Of a stretch of DNA of 57,378 bases, positions 34,520 through 42,785 are shown in pieces. The notes under the pieces are model-generated. The model saw only the letters and a list, made by a program, of their open reading frames with translations, ran no database searches and had not been told where the DNA came from. The stretch's first letter is position 1, and the number at the start of each line of letters is the position of its first letter. The stretch spans positions 1 through 57,378 of the forward strand of contig JACJWW010000013.1 in assembly GCA_020636935.1 (NCBI GenBank), read 5' to 3'. This DNA comes from Nocardioidaceae bacterium. Lineage in GTDB: Bacteria > Actinomycetota > Actinomycetes > Propionibacteriales > Nocardioidaceae. A program made the position numbers and the translations under genes.

Positions 34520-36268
34520 CTAATCTCGTGATTTTCCAAAGCGCCGTCCAGCTCTGATCAAGGCAACGAGCACCCCTGACAACGCGAATGCCAACAACCC
34601 AAAGAAGCCACCCCAGGCTCCCGATAAGGAGACGGCCGAGGCAGAACTCCTGGCTTGCCTGACTTGCTGGCCCGTGTCTTCAAGGAGGATCAACTCGACA
34701 GATTCGTCAGACCACACCACGTGCCCCGCAACAGCCTCCGGCTCCATCCCTGCATCAAGCTCTCTCACCACTGCGAGCACACCCAATTCAGCCAACTGAT
34801 CTGCCCGGGCCTGTGGGTTGCTCGCGGCCAACGCGTCAGCGGCAGCAGATGCCGATGGGTCCTCGCCATGAATTGTCTTGCCCGAGATCTGAAGCGCGTC
34901 ATTGGCGATGAAATCCTGCGGCAAGAAGCGGCCCATCGGATCAAGCACTGGCCAGTGCCTGTTCCAGGTCGGGGCACGGTAGCTGGTGAACGGGAGGATC
35001 AAGATCTTCTCCCCCGGGCCGGACAGGTGCTTGCTCACTGCTTGGCGGGCATTGTCGAAAGAAGTTGGATAGTTGGATGGCTGCAGCCGTCCCATGGCAC
35101 CCCAAGCAAGGTCTGGCATCAACACGACTGGCAGGCAGGCCAGAGCGATTGCCGAGGACATCCCTAACGCAGCCAGCTTGCCCACAAGCCAAGCCACCGC
35201 ATGTGCCAGGAGCAAGGCTTGAAACAAGGCCACAGGCCCCAGGTAACGTGAGCCGTCCCTCAGGAGCCCCAGCACCGGCAAACTGCCACTCAACTGGCCC
35301 ACGATTGTGGGAAGCAATGCTCCAAGAAGCGCAACCAACCAACCAGTCGTCGCGGTCACCAAGACGACACGGCGTACCCACACTTCACTGGCGCGCCACC
35401 ACGCGGGGAATGAAAGAAGCATCGGCACTTGCAGCACGAGAAGTCCTACCCAAGCCAGGACACCAGTACGCGATCCCGGTACGACGAGTTCGTTCCAGAT
35501 ACCGCCCAGGGACAGCGTGGCCAGGGGCACTGGCAGCCCACCCTCGCCGTGTGCGGCGAATGCCCGAAAGCCGGCGGGGTCGGTGGAGAGCCCCCAATGC
35601 CACAGCCCAGCAACGACCCAGACCGAATTCGCGGCGAGGACGATGATCAGCAAACCAAGATTTGCCCGCCATCGGCCCCGCCGCCACAGCGCAAGCAGCG
35701 CCAATCCCCCAGTAACCAGACCCGCCGACGCACTCAATGAGCCCAGCCAGACCCAGCCAGCCAAATGTGGCCAACGAGACTCACCACCCCGGATCTCCCG
35801 TGCAGTTTGCAGCACCCAGGGAAGCGTCGCATAACCAAGCAGGACCGGCCAGTGGCCAATGATGAGTCGTTCGGCAACGAATGGATTCCACAGATAGAAA
35901 GTGGCCGCCACAGTGCCCGGCAGCACTCCAAGCCCACAGCCCTTACTGACGAAGCGGGCCATGCCCAAACCAGCGAGGGCAAGGGCGGCAAACAAGGTGA
36001 CCCGTTGCAACAACATACTTGGGACCACGTTGTCGGCCAGCGCAACGATTGTGTCGGAGGGGATGGCTCGGGGCCAGCCAGAGCCCAGACCCCAAAAGGA
36101 AGGCCTCATCGACAACTGCGGCACCCAAACCATGTCGAAGGTAAGCAAATAGCCAGAGCGGAAGAATGCCGGGCCCAAGATCAGCGCTGGAAGGAACAGC
36201 AGCCAACCAAACTGGGCCTTTGTAGCCAGCGACGCCACCTTGGGTGAAGGCATCGCTGATCTTGGCAA
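34520..36268 (-). CDS. Polytopic membrane protein, Rv0226c-like, GT-C-type
   Basis: 582 residues, about 12 membrane helices, with the acidic first-loop motif TFDMVWVPQLS after helix 1, as expected for GT-C enzymes. ERLIIGHWPVLLGYATLPW is a conserved loop. The soluble segment near residues 395-520 includes NRHWPVLDPMGRFLP. Length and gene neighbours agree with the Rv0226c family next to Rv0225 and Rv0227c. The start is TTG 36268 because GAGGAG lies 7 nt upstream; ATG 36253 is an alternative. It is divergent from the flippase gene. Confidence 0.72.
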   Translation of the reverse strand: MPRSAMPSPKVASLATKAQFGWLLFLPALILGPAFFRSGYLLTFDMVWVPQLSMRPSFWGLGSGWPRAIPSDTIVALADNVVPSMLLQRVTLFAALALAGLGMARFVSKGCGLGVLPGTVAATFYLWNPFVAERLIIGHWPVLLGYATLPWVLQTAREIRGGESRWPHLAGWVWLGSLSASAGLVTGGLALLALWRRGRWRANLGLLIIVLAANSVWVVAGLWHWGLSTDPAGFRAFAAHGEGGLPVPLATLSLGGIWNELVVPGSRTGVLAWVGLLVLQVPMLLSFPAWWRASEVWVRRVVLVTATTGWLVALLGALLPTIVGQLSGSLPVLGLLRDGSRYLGPVALFQALLLAHAVAWLVGKLAALGMSSAIALACLPVVLMPDLAWGAMGRLQPSNYPTSFDNARQAVSKHLSGPGEKILILPFTSYRAPTWNRHWPVLDPMGRFLPQDFIANDALQISGKTIHGEDPSASAAADALAASNPQARADQLAELGVLAVVRELDAGMEPEAVAGHVVWSDESVELILLEDTGQQVRQARSSASAVSLSGAWGGFFGLLAFALSGVLVALIRAGRRFGKSRD

Positions 36269-36357
36269 GGCAGCACTCCTCAGCTACTGAAGGGCTAGAC
36301 GGTAGGCTCGCAACCGTATCTTGCCAACCCCCATTCGATCTGCCAAAGGAGTCGCCC

Positions 36358-37629
36358 ATGTCTGAAAAGGCACGGGTTTCGTCTGGGTTGGGCAAGCAGG
36401 TTGAGTCCGGCGGAATGGTGATTGCCATTGCGATGGCAATCATGAATGTCACCACCTACGGCTACCAGATGGTGGCAGCCAGGCTGCTGGGCCCGGTCTC
36501 ATACAGCGGCTTCGCCGCCTTGATGAATCTGCTCCTCATCGTCACGGTGCTGGCCCTGGCATTGCAAGCCAATGCGGCCCGCCGCATCGCCACTGAGCCC
36601 GGCGACGTGCACGTGGTCGAAGCTGCCGTCATCCGCGTTGGGCGCCAAGCGGCCTTTGGTCTGGCGCTGATCGCCTTGGTTGGCGCCCCTTTGATCAACT
36701 ACGTCCTGCAACTCAACAGCCTTCCAACGGCACTTCTGATCGGCTTCAGCGCCTTGCCCTTGACCTTGGTCGGAGCTCAACTTGGCGTCCTACAAGGGGA
36801 ACGCCGATGGCGAAGCCTGGCAATGGTGTATTTGGCCTCCGGCGTCCCTCGCCTGGCCATCGGCACCATCTTCTTGATAGTTACCCCGACGACCTTTTGG
36901 GCCATCCTGGGGGTGATGGTTGGAGCTTGGGCTCCAGTCCTGGTAGGTGCCCTGGCCTTGCGCCGTCCGCGCGATCACCATCGTCAGTCTGCAGCTACCG
37001 ACCACACTGCTGGAGACCTGTGGCGAGAAACCCTGCAAAACGCGCTGGTGCTGCTCGGCTACTTCGCTCTGACCAGCGCGGATGCCCTCATCGCTCGCAA
37101 CAGCATGGATCATCACGAAGCTGGCCTCTATGCAGCGGGCCTGATCATGACCAAGGCGGTCTTGTTCATGCCTCAATTCATCGTCGTGATCGCCTTCCCA
37201 TCCTTGGGCGCGAGTGAACGACCTCTGATCACGCTGTTCAAGGCACTGGCTGCGGTGCTCACCATCGGCATCGTCATGGCCGTGGCTGCCAAGGTGATGT
37301 CAGGCTTCGCTCTGATCTTCACCGGAGGCCCAAAATATGGTGCCATCGAAGACTCGTTGTGGAAGTTTGCGATCCTCGGCGCGATGCTGGCCCTGCTGCA
37401 GTTGTTGGTCTACGGCTTGATCGCCCGCCGCTCGAAATTCTCCGTCTATTTGGTCTGGGTCGCACTGGGCGCCTTGGTGTACTTCGGGCTGCAAGCCGAC
37501 ACGTTCACCGACATGCTCAATCGAGTCATGGCGATAAATGCACTGCTGCTCACATTGCTGTTGATCCTGAGCATCAGAGGATTCTCCAAGCCACGCACAG
37601 TGCAAGAGGCAGGAGCACCAGCAAGCTAG
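36358..37629 (+). CDS. Polysaccharide export/flippase protein (MOP superfamily, Wzx-like)
   Basis: 423-residue integral membrane protein with about 12-14 helices. The N-terminal IAMAIMNVTTYGYQMVAARLLGPVSYSGF segment, and NALVLLGYFALTSADALIARNSMDHHEAGLYAAG in the middle, are typical of polysaccharide flippases that turn lipid-linked glycans to the outer face. ATG 36358 is set by AAAGGAG 7 nt upstream. The 3' end overlaps the convergent polA stop by 4 nt. Substrate unknown, but the neighbouring envelope glycosyltransferases fit. Confidence 0.82.
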   Translation: MSEKARVSSGLGKQVESGGMVIAIAMAIMNVTTYGYQMVAARLLGPVSYSGFAALMNLLLIVTVLALALQANAARRIATEPGDVHVVEAAVIRVGRQAAFGLALIALVGAPLINYVLQLNSLPTALLIGFSALPLTLVGAQLGVLQGERRWRSLAMVYLASGVPRLAIGTIFLIVTPTTFWAILGVMVGAWAPVLVGALALRRPRDHHRQSAATDHTAGDLWRETLQNALVLLGYFALTSADALIARNSMDHHEAGLYAAGLIMTKAVLFMPQFIVVIAFPSLGASERPLITLFKALAAVLTIGIVMAVAAKVMSGFALIFTGGPKYGAIEDSLWKFAILGAMLALLQLLVYGLIARRSKFSVYLVWVALGALVYFGLQADTFTDMLNRVMAINALLLTLLLILSIRGFSKPRTVQEAGAPAS

Positions 37630-40307
37630 TGGGCCGCCTCATACCAACTGCGCCCGATCCCAACCGACACATCTAAGGGTACGGTCAGATCGGCCGCCGC
37701 ACCCATCTCACGGCGCACCAATGCCTCCAGTGCCTCAGCTTCACCCGGGGACACTTCCAAGACCAACTCGTCATGGACTTGCAGCAGCATCCGTGATCGC
37801 ATCCCCTGAGCTGCGATTGCGGCATTCACCTTGAGCATGGCCACCTTGATCAGGTCGGCCGCAGAGCCTTGGATCGGGGCATTCAGCGCCATCCGTTCGG
37901 CCATTTCTCGACGCTGCCGGTTGTCGCTGCGGAGGTCAGGCAGATAGCGACGTCGCCCCATGATCGTCTCGGTGAAACCGGTTCGTCTGGCCTCCTCAAC
38001 CACACCGGAAAGGTAGTCAGCAACGCCGCCGAAGGTCTCGTAGTACTCATCCATGAGCGCCTTTGCCTCCGCGGTCGAGATCCGCAATTGCGCGGAGAGT
38101 CCGAATGCCGAAAGACCATATGCGAGGCCGTAGTTCATGGCCTTGATCTTGGCTCGTTGCTCTGAGGAGACTTGATCAGTTGGCACATCGAACACGCGTG
38201 AAGCCGTCACTGAGTGGAAGTCAAAACCAGACCCGAATGCTTCAATCAAGGCCTCGTCACCGGAGAGGTGAGCCATGATCCGCATCTCGATCTGCGAGTA
38301 GTCTGCAGTCATCAGGCCCACGAAGCCAGAGCCCACCACGAAGGCCTGGCGAATCCGGCGCCCTTCCTCCGTGCGGACAGGGATGTTCTGCAGATTGGGG
38401 TCTGTGCTCGACAACCGGCCAGTAGCGGCAATCATCTGATTGAAGGTGGTGTGGATCCTCCGATCAGGTTGCACGGTCTTGATCAAGCCTTCAACCGTTT
38501 GGCGCATCCTGGTGACATCGCGATGCCGCAACAGGTGTTGCAAGAAGGGGTGCTCGGTCTTCTCGTAGAGACTCGACAATGCTTCAGCATCGGTCGTGTA
38601 GCCGGTCTTGGTGCGTTTCGTCTTGGGCATCTCCAATTCATCGAAGAGCACCACCTGAAGTTGCTTGGGCGAGCCGAGGTTGACCTCCCGACCAATCACG
38701 GAATAGGCATCCTGAGCAGCACTGCGAACCGCATCTGCGAACTCAGCCTCAAGCCTTTCCAAGAAGTCCAGGTCGACGGCGATGCCAGTACGCTCCATCT
38801 CCATCAGACAGCCCACGAGTGGCAACTCGACATCCCGTAGTAGGGCAGCACCGCCGTGGTCCTTGAGCTCTGCATCCAAGGCATCGGCAAGGTCGAGAAC
38901 CGCCCGTGCCCTGACCATGGCAGCTTGGGCCGAATCATCATCGCCGCCCACATCGAAGGACAGTTGCTCATCGGCACCAGAGCTTGGGCTCAACTCGCGC
39001 TTGAGATAGCGCAGGGTCAGGTCAGCGAGGTCATAGGAACGTTGGTCAGGTCTGACGAGATAGGCAGCCAAGGCCGTGTCGCTGGACACTCCCGCCAACT
39101 GCTCACCTCGTGTGGCCAACGCCAACATCGGCCCCTTGGCATCGTGCAGAACCTTGGGAACACCGGGATTGCTCAGCCACTCACCCAAGCGCTGTCCTGC
39201 TTCTGGGCTCAGCTCGGCGATTCGGCAATAACCTGCATGGCCATCCTCGGTGGCAATCGCAATGGCATCAACATCACCGCTACCAGCTGCCCATACCCCA
39301 TCCACGTGGATCCCGACCCTTGGCGCACCCTCTCTTGCATGCTCACCCAGCCACGCACCGAGGTTTTGTGAATCAAGGACTGTGGTGTCGAGCTCGAAGC
39401 CAGATTCGGTTACCTCTCCATCAGCCTCAAGAGTGTCAAACAATCGGTCTCGGAGCACCCTGAACTCCAAGGCGTCAAAGAGATTGTGCACCTCTTGGCG
39501 ATCCCAGGGCTGCCGTTGGAGATCGGATGTGGTCAATCCCAGGTCAAGGTCGTTGACCAACCTGTTGAGTCGCCGATTTCGAAGTACGTCGTCAAGATGT
39601 TGCCGCAGGCTTTCTCCCGCCTTGCCCGTGATCTGATCTGCTTGGTTGATCACGTTTTCCAGTCCGTCGTACTGCGTCAACCACTTTGCCGCCGTCTTGG
39701 GGCCAACCCCGGGCACCCCTGGCAAGTTGTCGGAATCTTCACCGACCAAGGCCGCCAACTCTGGATAACGCATTGGGGGTACGCCGTACTTGGTGGTCAC
39801 CGCCGCAGGCGTCATGCGCGCCAACTCTGAGACCCCGCGCATGGGATAGAGCACCGTGGAGTGTTCGGTGACCAGTTGCAGCGAGTCGCGATCACCAGTC
39901 AGGATCAGCACCTCAAGCCCGTCTCTCAAGCCGACGGCAGTCAGTGTGGCGATGATGTCATCTGCCTCAAAACCCTGCAGGTCAAGATGTCTGATCTGCA
40001 GGGCATCAAGTACCTCCTGGATCAAAGCGACTTGGCCTTTGAACTCATCTGGAGTCTTGGCTCGCTTGGCTTTGTAGTCGGGATACTCGGTCAGCCGAAA
40101 AGTCTCTCTGGATTTGTCGAAAGCCACTGCAACATGGGTCGGCGCCTCGTCGCGCAAGACATTGATCAACATCGCCGTGAAGCCGTAGACCGCGTTGGTG
40201 GGTTGGCCTGTTGTCGTGGAGAAGTTTTCGACAGGCAAGGCATAGAAAGCTCGGTAGGCCAACGAATGACCATCCAGCAGAAGCAAGCGAGGTCTCGACT
40301 CAGTCAC
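37626..40307 (-). CDS. polA: DNA polymerase I
   Basis: 893 residues. The 5'-nuclease domain opens LLLLDGHSLAYRAFYALP and contains FEADDIIATL and GVPGVGPKTAAKWL. The 3'-5' exonuclease-like domain lacks the D-x-E motif (the region reads PRVGIHVDGVWAAG), so proofreading is probably absent, as in other actinobacterial PolA. Polymerase motifs A (ADYSQIEMRIMAHLSGD), B (RAKIKAMNYGLAYGLSAFG) and C (LLQVHDELVLEV) are intact. It serves repair and Okazaki-fragment processing. GTG 40307 lies 6 nt behind TAGGGT. Confidence 0.97.
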   Translation of the reverse strand: MTESRPRLLLLDGHSLAYRAFYALPVENFSTTTGQPTNAVYGFTAMLINVLRDEAPTHVAVAFDKSRETFRLTEYPDYKAKRAKTPDEFKGQVALIQEVLDALQIRHLDLQGFEADDIIATLTAVGLRDGLEVLILTGDRDSLQLVTEHSTVLYPMRGVSELARMTPAAVTTKYGVPPMRYPELAALVGEDSDNLPGVPGVGPKTAAKWLTQYDGLENVINQADQITGKAGESLRQHLDDVLRNRRLNRLVNDLDLGLTTSDLQRQPWDRQEVHNLFDALEFRVLRDRLFDTLEADGEVTESGFELDTTVLDSQNLGAWLGEHAREGAPRVGIHVDGVWAAGSGDVDAIAIATEDGHAGYCRIAELSPEAGQRLGEWLSNPGVPKVLHDAKGPMLALATRGEQLAGVSSDTALAAYLVRPDQRSYDLADLTLRYLKRELSPSSGADEQLSFDVGGDDDSAQAAMVRARAVLDLADALDAELKDHGGAALLRDVELPLVGCLMEMERTGIAVDLDFLERLEAEFADAVRSAAQDAYSVIGREVNLGSPKQLQVVLFDELEMPKTKRTKTGYTTDAEALSSLYEKTEHPFLQHLLRHRDVTRMRQTVEGLIKTVQPDRRIHTTFNQMIAATGRLSSTDPNLQNIPVRTEEGRRIRQAFVVGSGFVGLMTADYSQIEMRIMAHLSGDEALIEAFGSGFDFHSVTASRVFDVPTDQVSSEQRAKIKAMNYGLAYGLSAFGLSAQLRISTAEAKALMDEYYETFGGVADYLSGVVEEARRTGFTETIMGRRRYLPDLRSDNRQRREMAERMALNAPIQGSAADLIKVAMLKVNAAIAAQGMRSRMLLQVHDELVLEVSPGEAEALEALVRREMGAAADLTVPLDVSVGIGRSWYEAAH

Positions 40308-40313
40308 AGGTCG

Positions 40314-40319
40314 ACCCTA
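40314..40319 (-). promoter_or_regulatory. Leaderless -10 box of polA
   Basis: TAGGGT on the minus strand, 6 nt before GTG 40307. Confidence 0.45.
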
Positions 40320-40383
40320 GACCCTGGCCAACCACCAGCAGCCTCAGACCGGCCTTGAAATCACGGATGCAGGTCCGTAATGG

Positions 40384-40818
40384 ATGATGGCCACCATGAG
40401 CGATCAATCAGACCTGCACAAATTGCTCGAAATGATGCCGATGGGTGGCCTCAACGAGAAGCTCGGAGTCGAGATCTTGGAGGCTACGGCAGAGCGAGTT
40501 GTCGGCACCATGCCGGTGGAAGGAAACACTCAGCCATACGGTCTGCTGCACGGCGGCGCCTCGATTGCATTGGCGGAATCACTGGGCTCGATCGGGTCAG
40601 CGCTGCACGGACTCCCCGACAAGCTTTCCGTCGGCGTTGACATAAACGCCACCCACCATCGTTCAGCCAGATCAGGCATCGTCACCGGTGTAGCAACGGC
40701 GATCCATCTGGGCCGCTCCATGGCGGCCTATGAGGTAGTGATCAGCGACGAAGAGGGCCGCCGCCTGTGCACCTCTCGGATCACGTGCGCACTCCTTGAT
40801 GCAGCCAAGTTGAGCTGA
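40384..40818 (+). CDS. PaaI-type hotdog-fold thioesterase
   Basis: 144 residues with the hotdog signature GLLHGGASIALAESLGSIG (near residues 56-74) and GVDINATHHRSARSGIV. The family hydrolyses acyl-CoA thioesters, often aromatic ones. Start codons at 40384, 40387 and 40396 are all in frame; MSDQSDLHKLL at 40396 is a plausible start. TTGAAA (40355-40360) and TAATGG (40378-40383) at 17-nt spacing may be its promoter. The stop lies next to that of the convergent acetyltransferase gene. Confidence 0.85.
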   Translation: MMATMSDQSDLHKLLEMMPMGGLNEKLGVEILEATAERVVGTMPVEGNTQPYGLLHGGASIALAESLGSIGSALHGLPDKLSVGVDINATHHRSARSGIVTGVATAIHLGRSMAAYEVVISDEEGRRLCTSRITCALLDAAKLS

Positions 40819-40819
40819 A

Positions 40820-41407
40820 TCAGGAGATCGCTGGCCCTGAGGCGCCTTGCTGACGTCGCCGCTGATTGCGGCGGTGGGCCAAGGTTGCGCGCACCTTGCG
40901 ATTTGCTCCGGTCTCCCTGCTGCTGCGCTCCGCCGCCAAACGTACGCGCAGTGTGCCCGTCTGAGCGCTCCGGAAACTCGCAGCTGAGCCCATCCCAAGG
41001 CGGGCATAGAAACGATTTGCCTCACGAATGGTCGAATGCGCAACCCCGTTGATCTGCTGGATGCCTTGCTCCTCAGCCCAGCTCACGGCAGCTCCCAGGA
41101 GTTGGTGGGCATAGCCATGGCGGCGATGTTCGGGATGTACGAGCAAGAAGGACGTAAGCAGTGCCTTTTCGTCGGTGAACGGACCGACGGGAATTAGCTG
41201 CATGTGCACCATTGCCACAACATCATCACCAACGGTTCCGACCAAGAAGCGCGTACTCTCGTCTTCGTTGGCGCGACTCAGCGCCGCTTTGATGTCACTG
41301 GCCAACAGATCGGGGCTGGGCATCGACTTGGTGCGGACCAGAATCTCTCGAACCCTTCGGGCATCAGAGTCCACCGCGTCACGAATTGTCAGCGACGCAC
41401 GCGTCAC
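40820..41407 (-). CDS. GNAT-family N-acetyltransferase
   Basis: 195 residues. The acetyl-CoA-binding motif is VHPEHRRHGYAHQLLGAAV (residues about 92-110), preceded by the LTSFLLV strand and followed by AHSTIREANRFYARLGM, the motif B turn. The last 45 residues are Arg-rich and unlike the family. GTG 41407 has GAGGAG 7-8 nt upstream. The gene follows pdtaR on the same strand with a gap of 94 nt that holds a palindrome (GGTGCATTGCACC) and a TTGACA. Confidence 0.82.
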   Translation of the reverse strand: MTRASLTIRDAVDSDARRVREILVRTKSMPSPDLLASDIKAALSRANEDESTRFLVGTVGDDVVAMVHMQLIPVGPFTDEKALLTSFLLVHPEHRRHGYAHQLLGAAVSWAEEQGIQQINGVAHSTIREANRFYARLGMGSAASFRSAQTGTLRVRLAAERSSRETGANRKVRATLAHRRNQRRRQQGASGPAIS

Positions 41408-41445
41408 TACACACTCTCCTCACTATGGCCTGCCCCCGACTGGAA

Positions 41446-41466
41446 GGTGCATTGCACCGTTGTCAA
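41446..41466 (-). promoter_or_regulatory. Candidate operator/promoter of the GNAT gene
   Basis: On the minus strand TTGACA (41466-41461) is followed within its spacer by the perfect palindrome GGTGCA-A-TGCACC (41458-41446), a plausible repressor site. The -10 at the right distance (CCAGTC) is poor, so the promoter assignment is weak. Confidence 0.3.
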
Positions 41467-41501
41467 CGATAGTGGACGACACTAAAGACGGTTCTTGACC
41501 C

Positions 41502-42092
41502 TCACGCCTTCGGGCCATGTTCGATGACGCCTTCAGCCACTGCTCTCATCGAGAGTCGCAAATCCATGGCTGTCTTCTGGATCCAACGAAAGGAGTCTGG
41601 CTCACTCAAACCGAGCTCTCCTTGTAGCACCACCTTTGCCCGCTCCACGATCTTCCGGGCGGCCAATTGCTGACCCAGATCCTCAACTTCTCGCGCCAAT
41701 TCCTTGACCTCGCCAAATCGGCTGAGCGCGATCTCGATTGCAGGCACCAGGTCGGATTTGTTAAACGGCTTGACCAGATAGGCCATGGCACCCGCATCTC
41801 TGGCGCGCTCAACCAACTCGCGTTGGGAAAAGGCTGTCAAGATCACCACCGGTGCGATTTGGCGCTCCGCGATCTGCTCGGCCGCCGCAATGCCATCCAG
41901 CTTGGGCATCTTGATATCAAGGATCACCAAGTCAGGTTGCAAACTGATCGCCAAATCGACCGCATCAGCACCGTTATCAGCCTGGGCCACCACCTCGTAG
42001 CCCTCCTCGGCCAACATCTCAGCCAAGTCCAATCGGATCAAGGCCTCGTCCTCGGCAATCACGACACGGCAGGCAGGGTGGCTCGGATTCAC
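41502..42092 (-). CDS. pdtaR: ANTAR-domain response regulator PdtaR
   Basis: 196 residues. Receiver domain with acidic pocket AEDEALIRLDLAEML, phospho-acceptor Asp59 in VILDIKMPKLDG, and YLVKPFNKSDL with the conserved Lys. A helical linker leads to the ANTAR domain (ARKIVERAKVVLQGELGL, IQKTAMDLRLSMRAVAEGV), which binds tandem hairpins in target mRNA and acts as an antiterminator. M. tuberculosis PdtaR (Rv1626) is the closest known protein and is paired with kinase PdtaS, which is not in this window. GTG 42092 lies 7 nt behind TAGCCT, so its own mRNA looks leaderless. Confidence 0.93.
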   Translation of the reverse strand: MNPSHPACRVVIAEDEALIRLDLAEMLAEEGYEVVAQADNGADAVDLAISLQPDLVILDIKMPKLDGIAAAEQIAERQIAPVVILTAFSQRELVERARDAGAMAYLVKPFNKSDLVPAIEIALSRFGEVKELAREVEDLGQQLAARKIVERAKVVLQGELGLSEPDSFRWIQKTAMDLRLSMRAVAEGVIEHGPKA

Positions 42093-42099
42093 ACCCCAA

Positions 42100-42105
42100 A
42101 GGCTA
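42100..42105 (-). promoter_or_regulatory. Leaderless -10 box of pdtaR
   Basis: TAGCCT on the minus strand, 7 nt before GTG 42092. Confidence 0.45.
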
Positions 42106-42149
42106 GCGGTGTGACCATCCGCTAAGGTTTCGTGCTAGAACATCCCTGC

Positions 42150-42223
42150 GCCCCGGTATCCCAATCGGCAGAGGAAGCGGTCTCAAACACCGTCCAGTGT
42201 GAGTTCGAGTCTCACCCGGGGCA
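42150..42223 (+). tRNA. tRNA, anticodon CAA (Leu, UUG codon), with short variable loop
   Basis: A 74-nt cloverleaf: acceptor GCCCCGG/CCGGGGC; 3-bp D stem TCC/GGA with an 11-nt loop containing GG; anticodon stem GCGGT/ACCGT (one G-U pair) with loop CTCAAAC and anticodon CAA at 42184-42186; T stem GTGAG/CTCAC with loop TTCGAGT; discriminator A 42223. The 3' CCA is not fully encoded. Leu tRNAs normally have a long variable arm, but here it is 5 nt (CCAGT), so the identity rests on the anticodon, the A discriminator and the Leu-like 3-bp D stem. It could be poorly charged, or a specialised form. Confidence 0.8.
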
Positions 42224-42252
42224 CCCGACACTCCACCCAAGTTCATGTTTTC

Positions 42253-42281
42253 TTGACTTATTCCAGATAACTGTTAGACAT
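42253..42281 (+). promoter_or_regulatory. furA promoter/operator
   Basis: TTGACT (42253-42258) and TAGACA (42275-42280) flank the AT-rich core TATTCCAGATAAC. The -10 ends 7 nt before ATG 42288, so furA is expected to be leaderless. The sequence closely resembles the autoregulatory furA/furS operator described upstream of catalase-peroxidase genes in mycobacteria and streptomycetes. Confidence 0.65.
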
Positions 42282-42287
42282 GGTGGC

Positions 42288-42785
42288 ATGCACACCATGG
42301 TCGACTTCGAGACGCAGCTGCGCGCTGCGGGCTTGCGAGTGACCAAGCAAAGGCTCACGGTCCTTGACACCGTTGATCGCCAACCGCATTCAGACACTGC
42401 ATCGATCCTTGATGCAGTCAGGCGCACCTTGACTTCCATCTCGCACCAGGCCGTCTACGACGCATTGAGCGACTTGACCGATGCGGGCCTGCTGCGAAAG
42501 TTTCAGCCACAAGGCTCAGCAGCTCTCTACGAAACTCGAACGGGCGACAACCACCACCACTTAGCCTGCCGAGACTGCGGGAATGTCGTAGATGTCGACT
42601 GCACTTTGCAGGAAATGCCGTGTCTGACTCCCCTAGATGACCAGGGTTATCTCATCGATGAGGCCGAAGTCATTTATTGGGGATCCTGCCCTTCGTGTTC
42701 AACCCGTAGCCAACCGACTCCAGACCAAGACAACCAACAAGGAACAAGTAGAGGAGAACGACATGTCCCCCGAAGCAACAGGTGA
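42288..42785 (+). CDS. furA: Ferric uptake regulator family repressor FurA
   Basis: 165 residues. A winged-helix DNA-binding domain (residues 10-90: RVTKQRLTVLDTV, SHQAVYDALSDLTDAGLLRK) is followed by a dimerisation/metal domain with NHHHLACRDCGNVVDVDC and CPSC; the two CxxC pairs should bind structural zinc. FurA represses itself and katG and is relieved by oxidation. ATG 42288 is 7 nt behind the -10. The C-terminal 20 residues are hydrophilic, and katG starts inside its 3' end (23-nt overlap). Confidence 0.92.
   Translation: MHTMVDFETQLRAAGLRVTKQRLTVLDTVDRQPHSDTASILDAVRRTLTSISHQAVYDALSDLTDAGLLRKFQPQGSAALYETRTGDNHHHLACRDCGNVVDVDCTLQEMPCLTPLDDQGYLIDEAEVIYWGSCPSCSTRSQPTPDQDNQQGTSRGERHVPRSNR

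Noticed and set aside
42132..42287. Extended N-terminus of FurA starting in front of the tRNA
   Set aside because: The frame runs through the tRNA gene; the Fur domain starts at ATG 42288.
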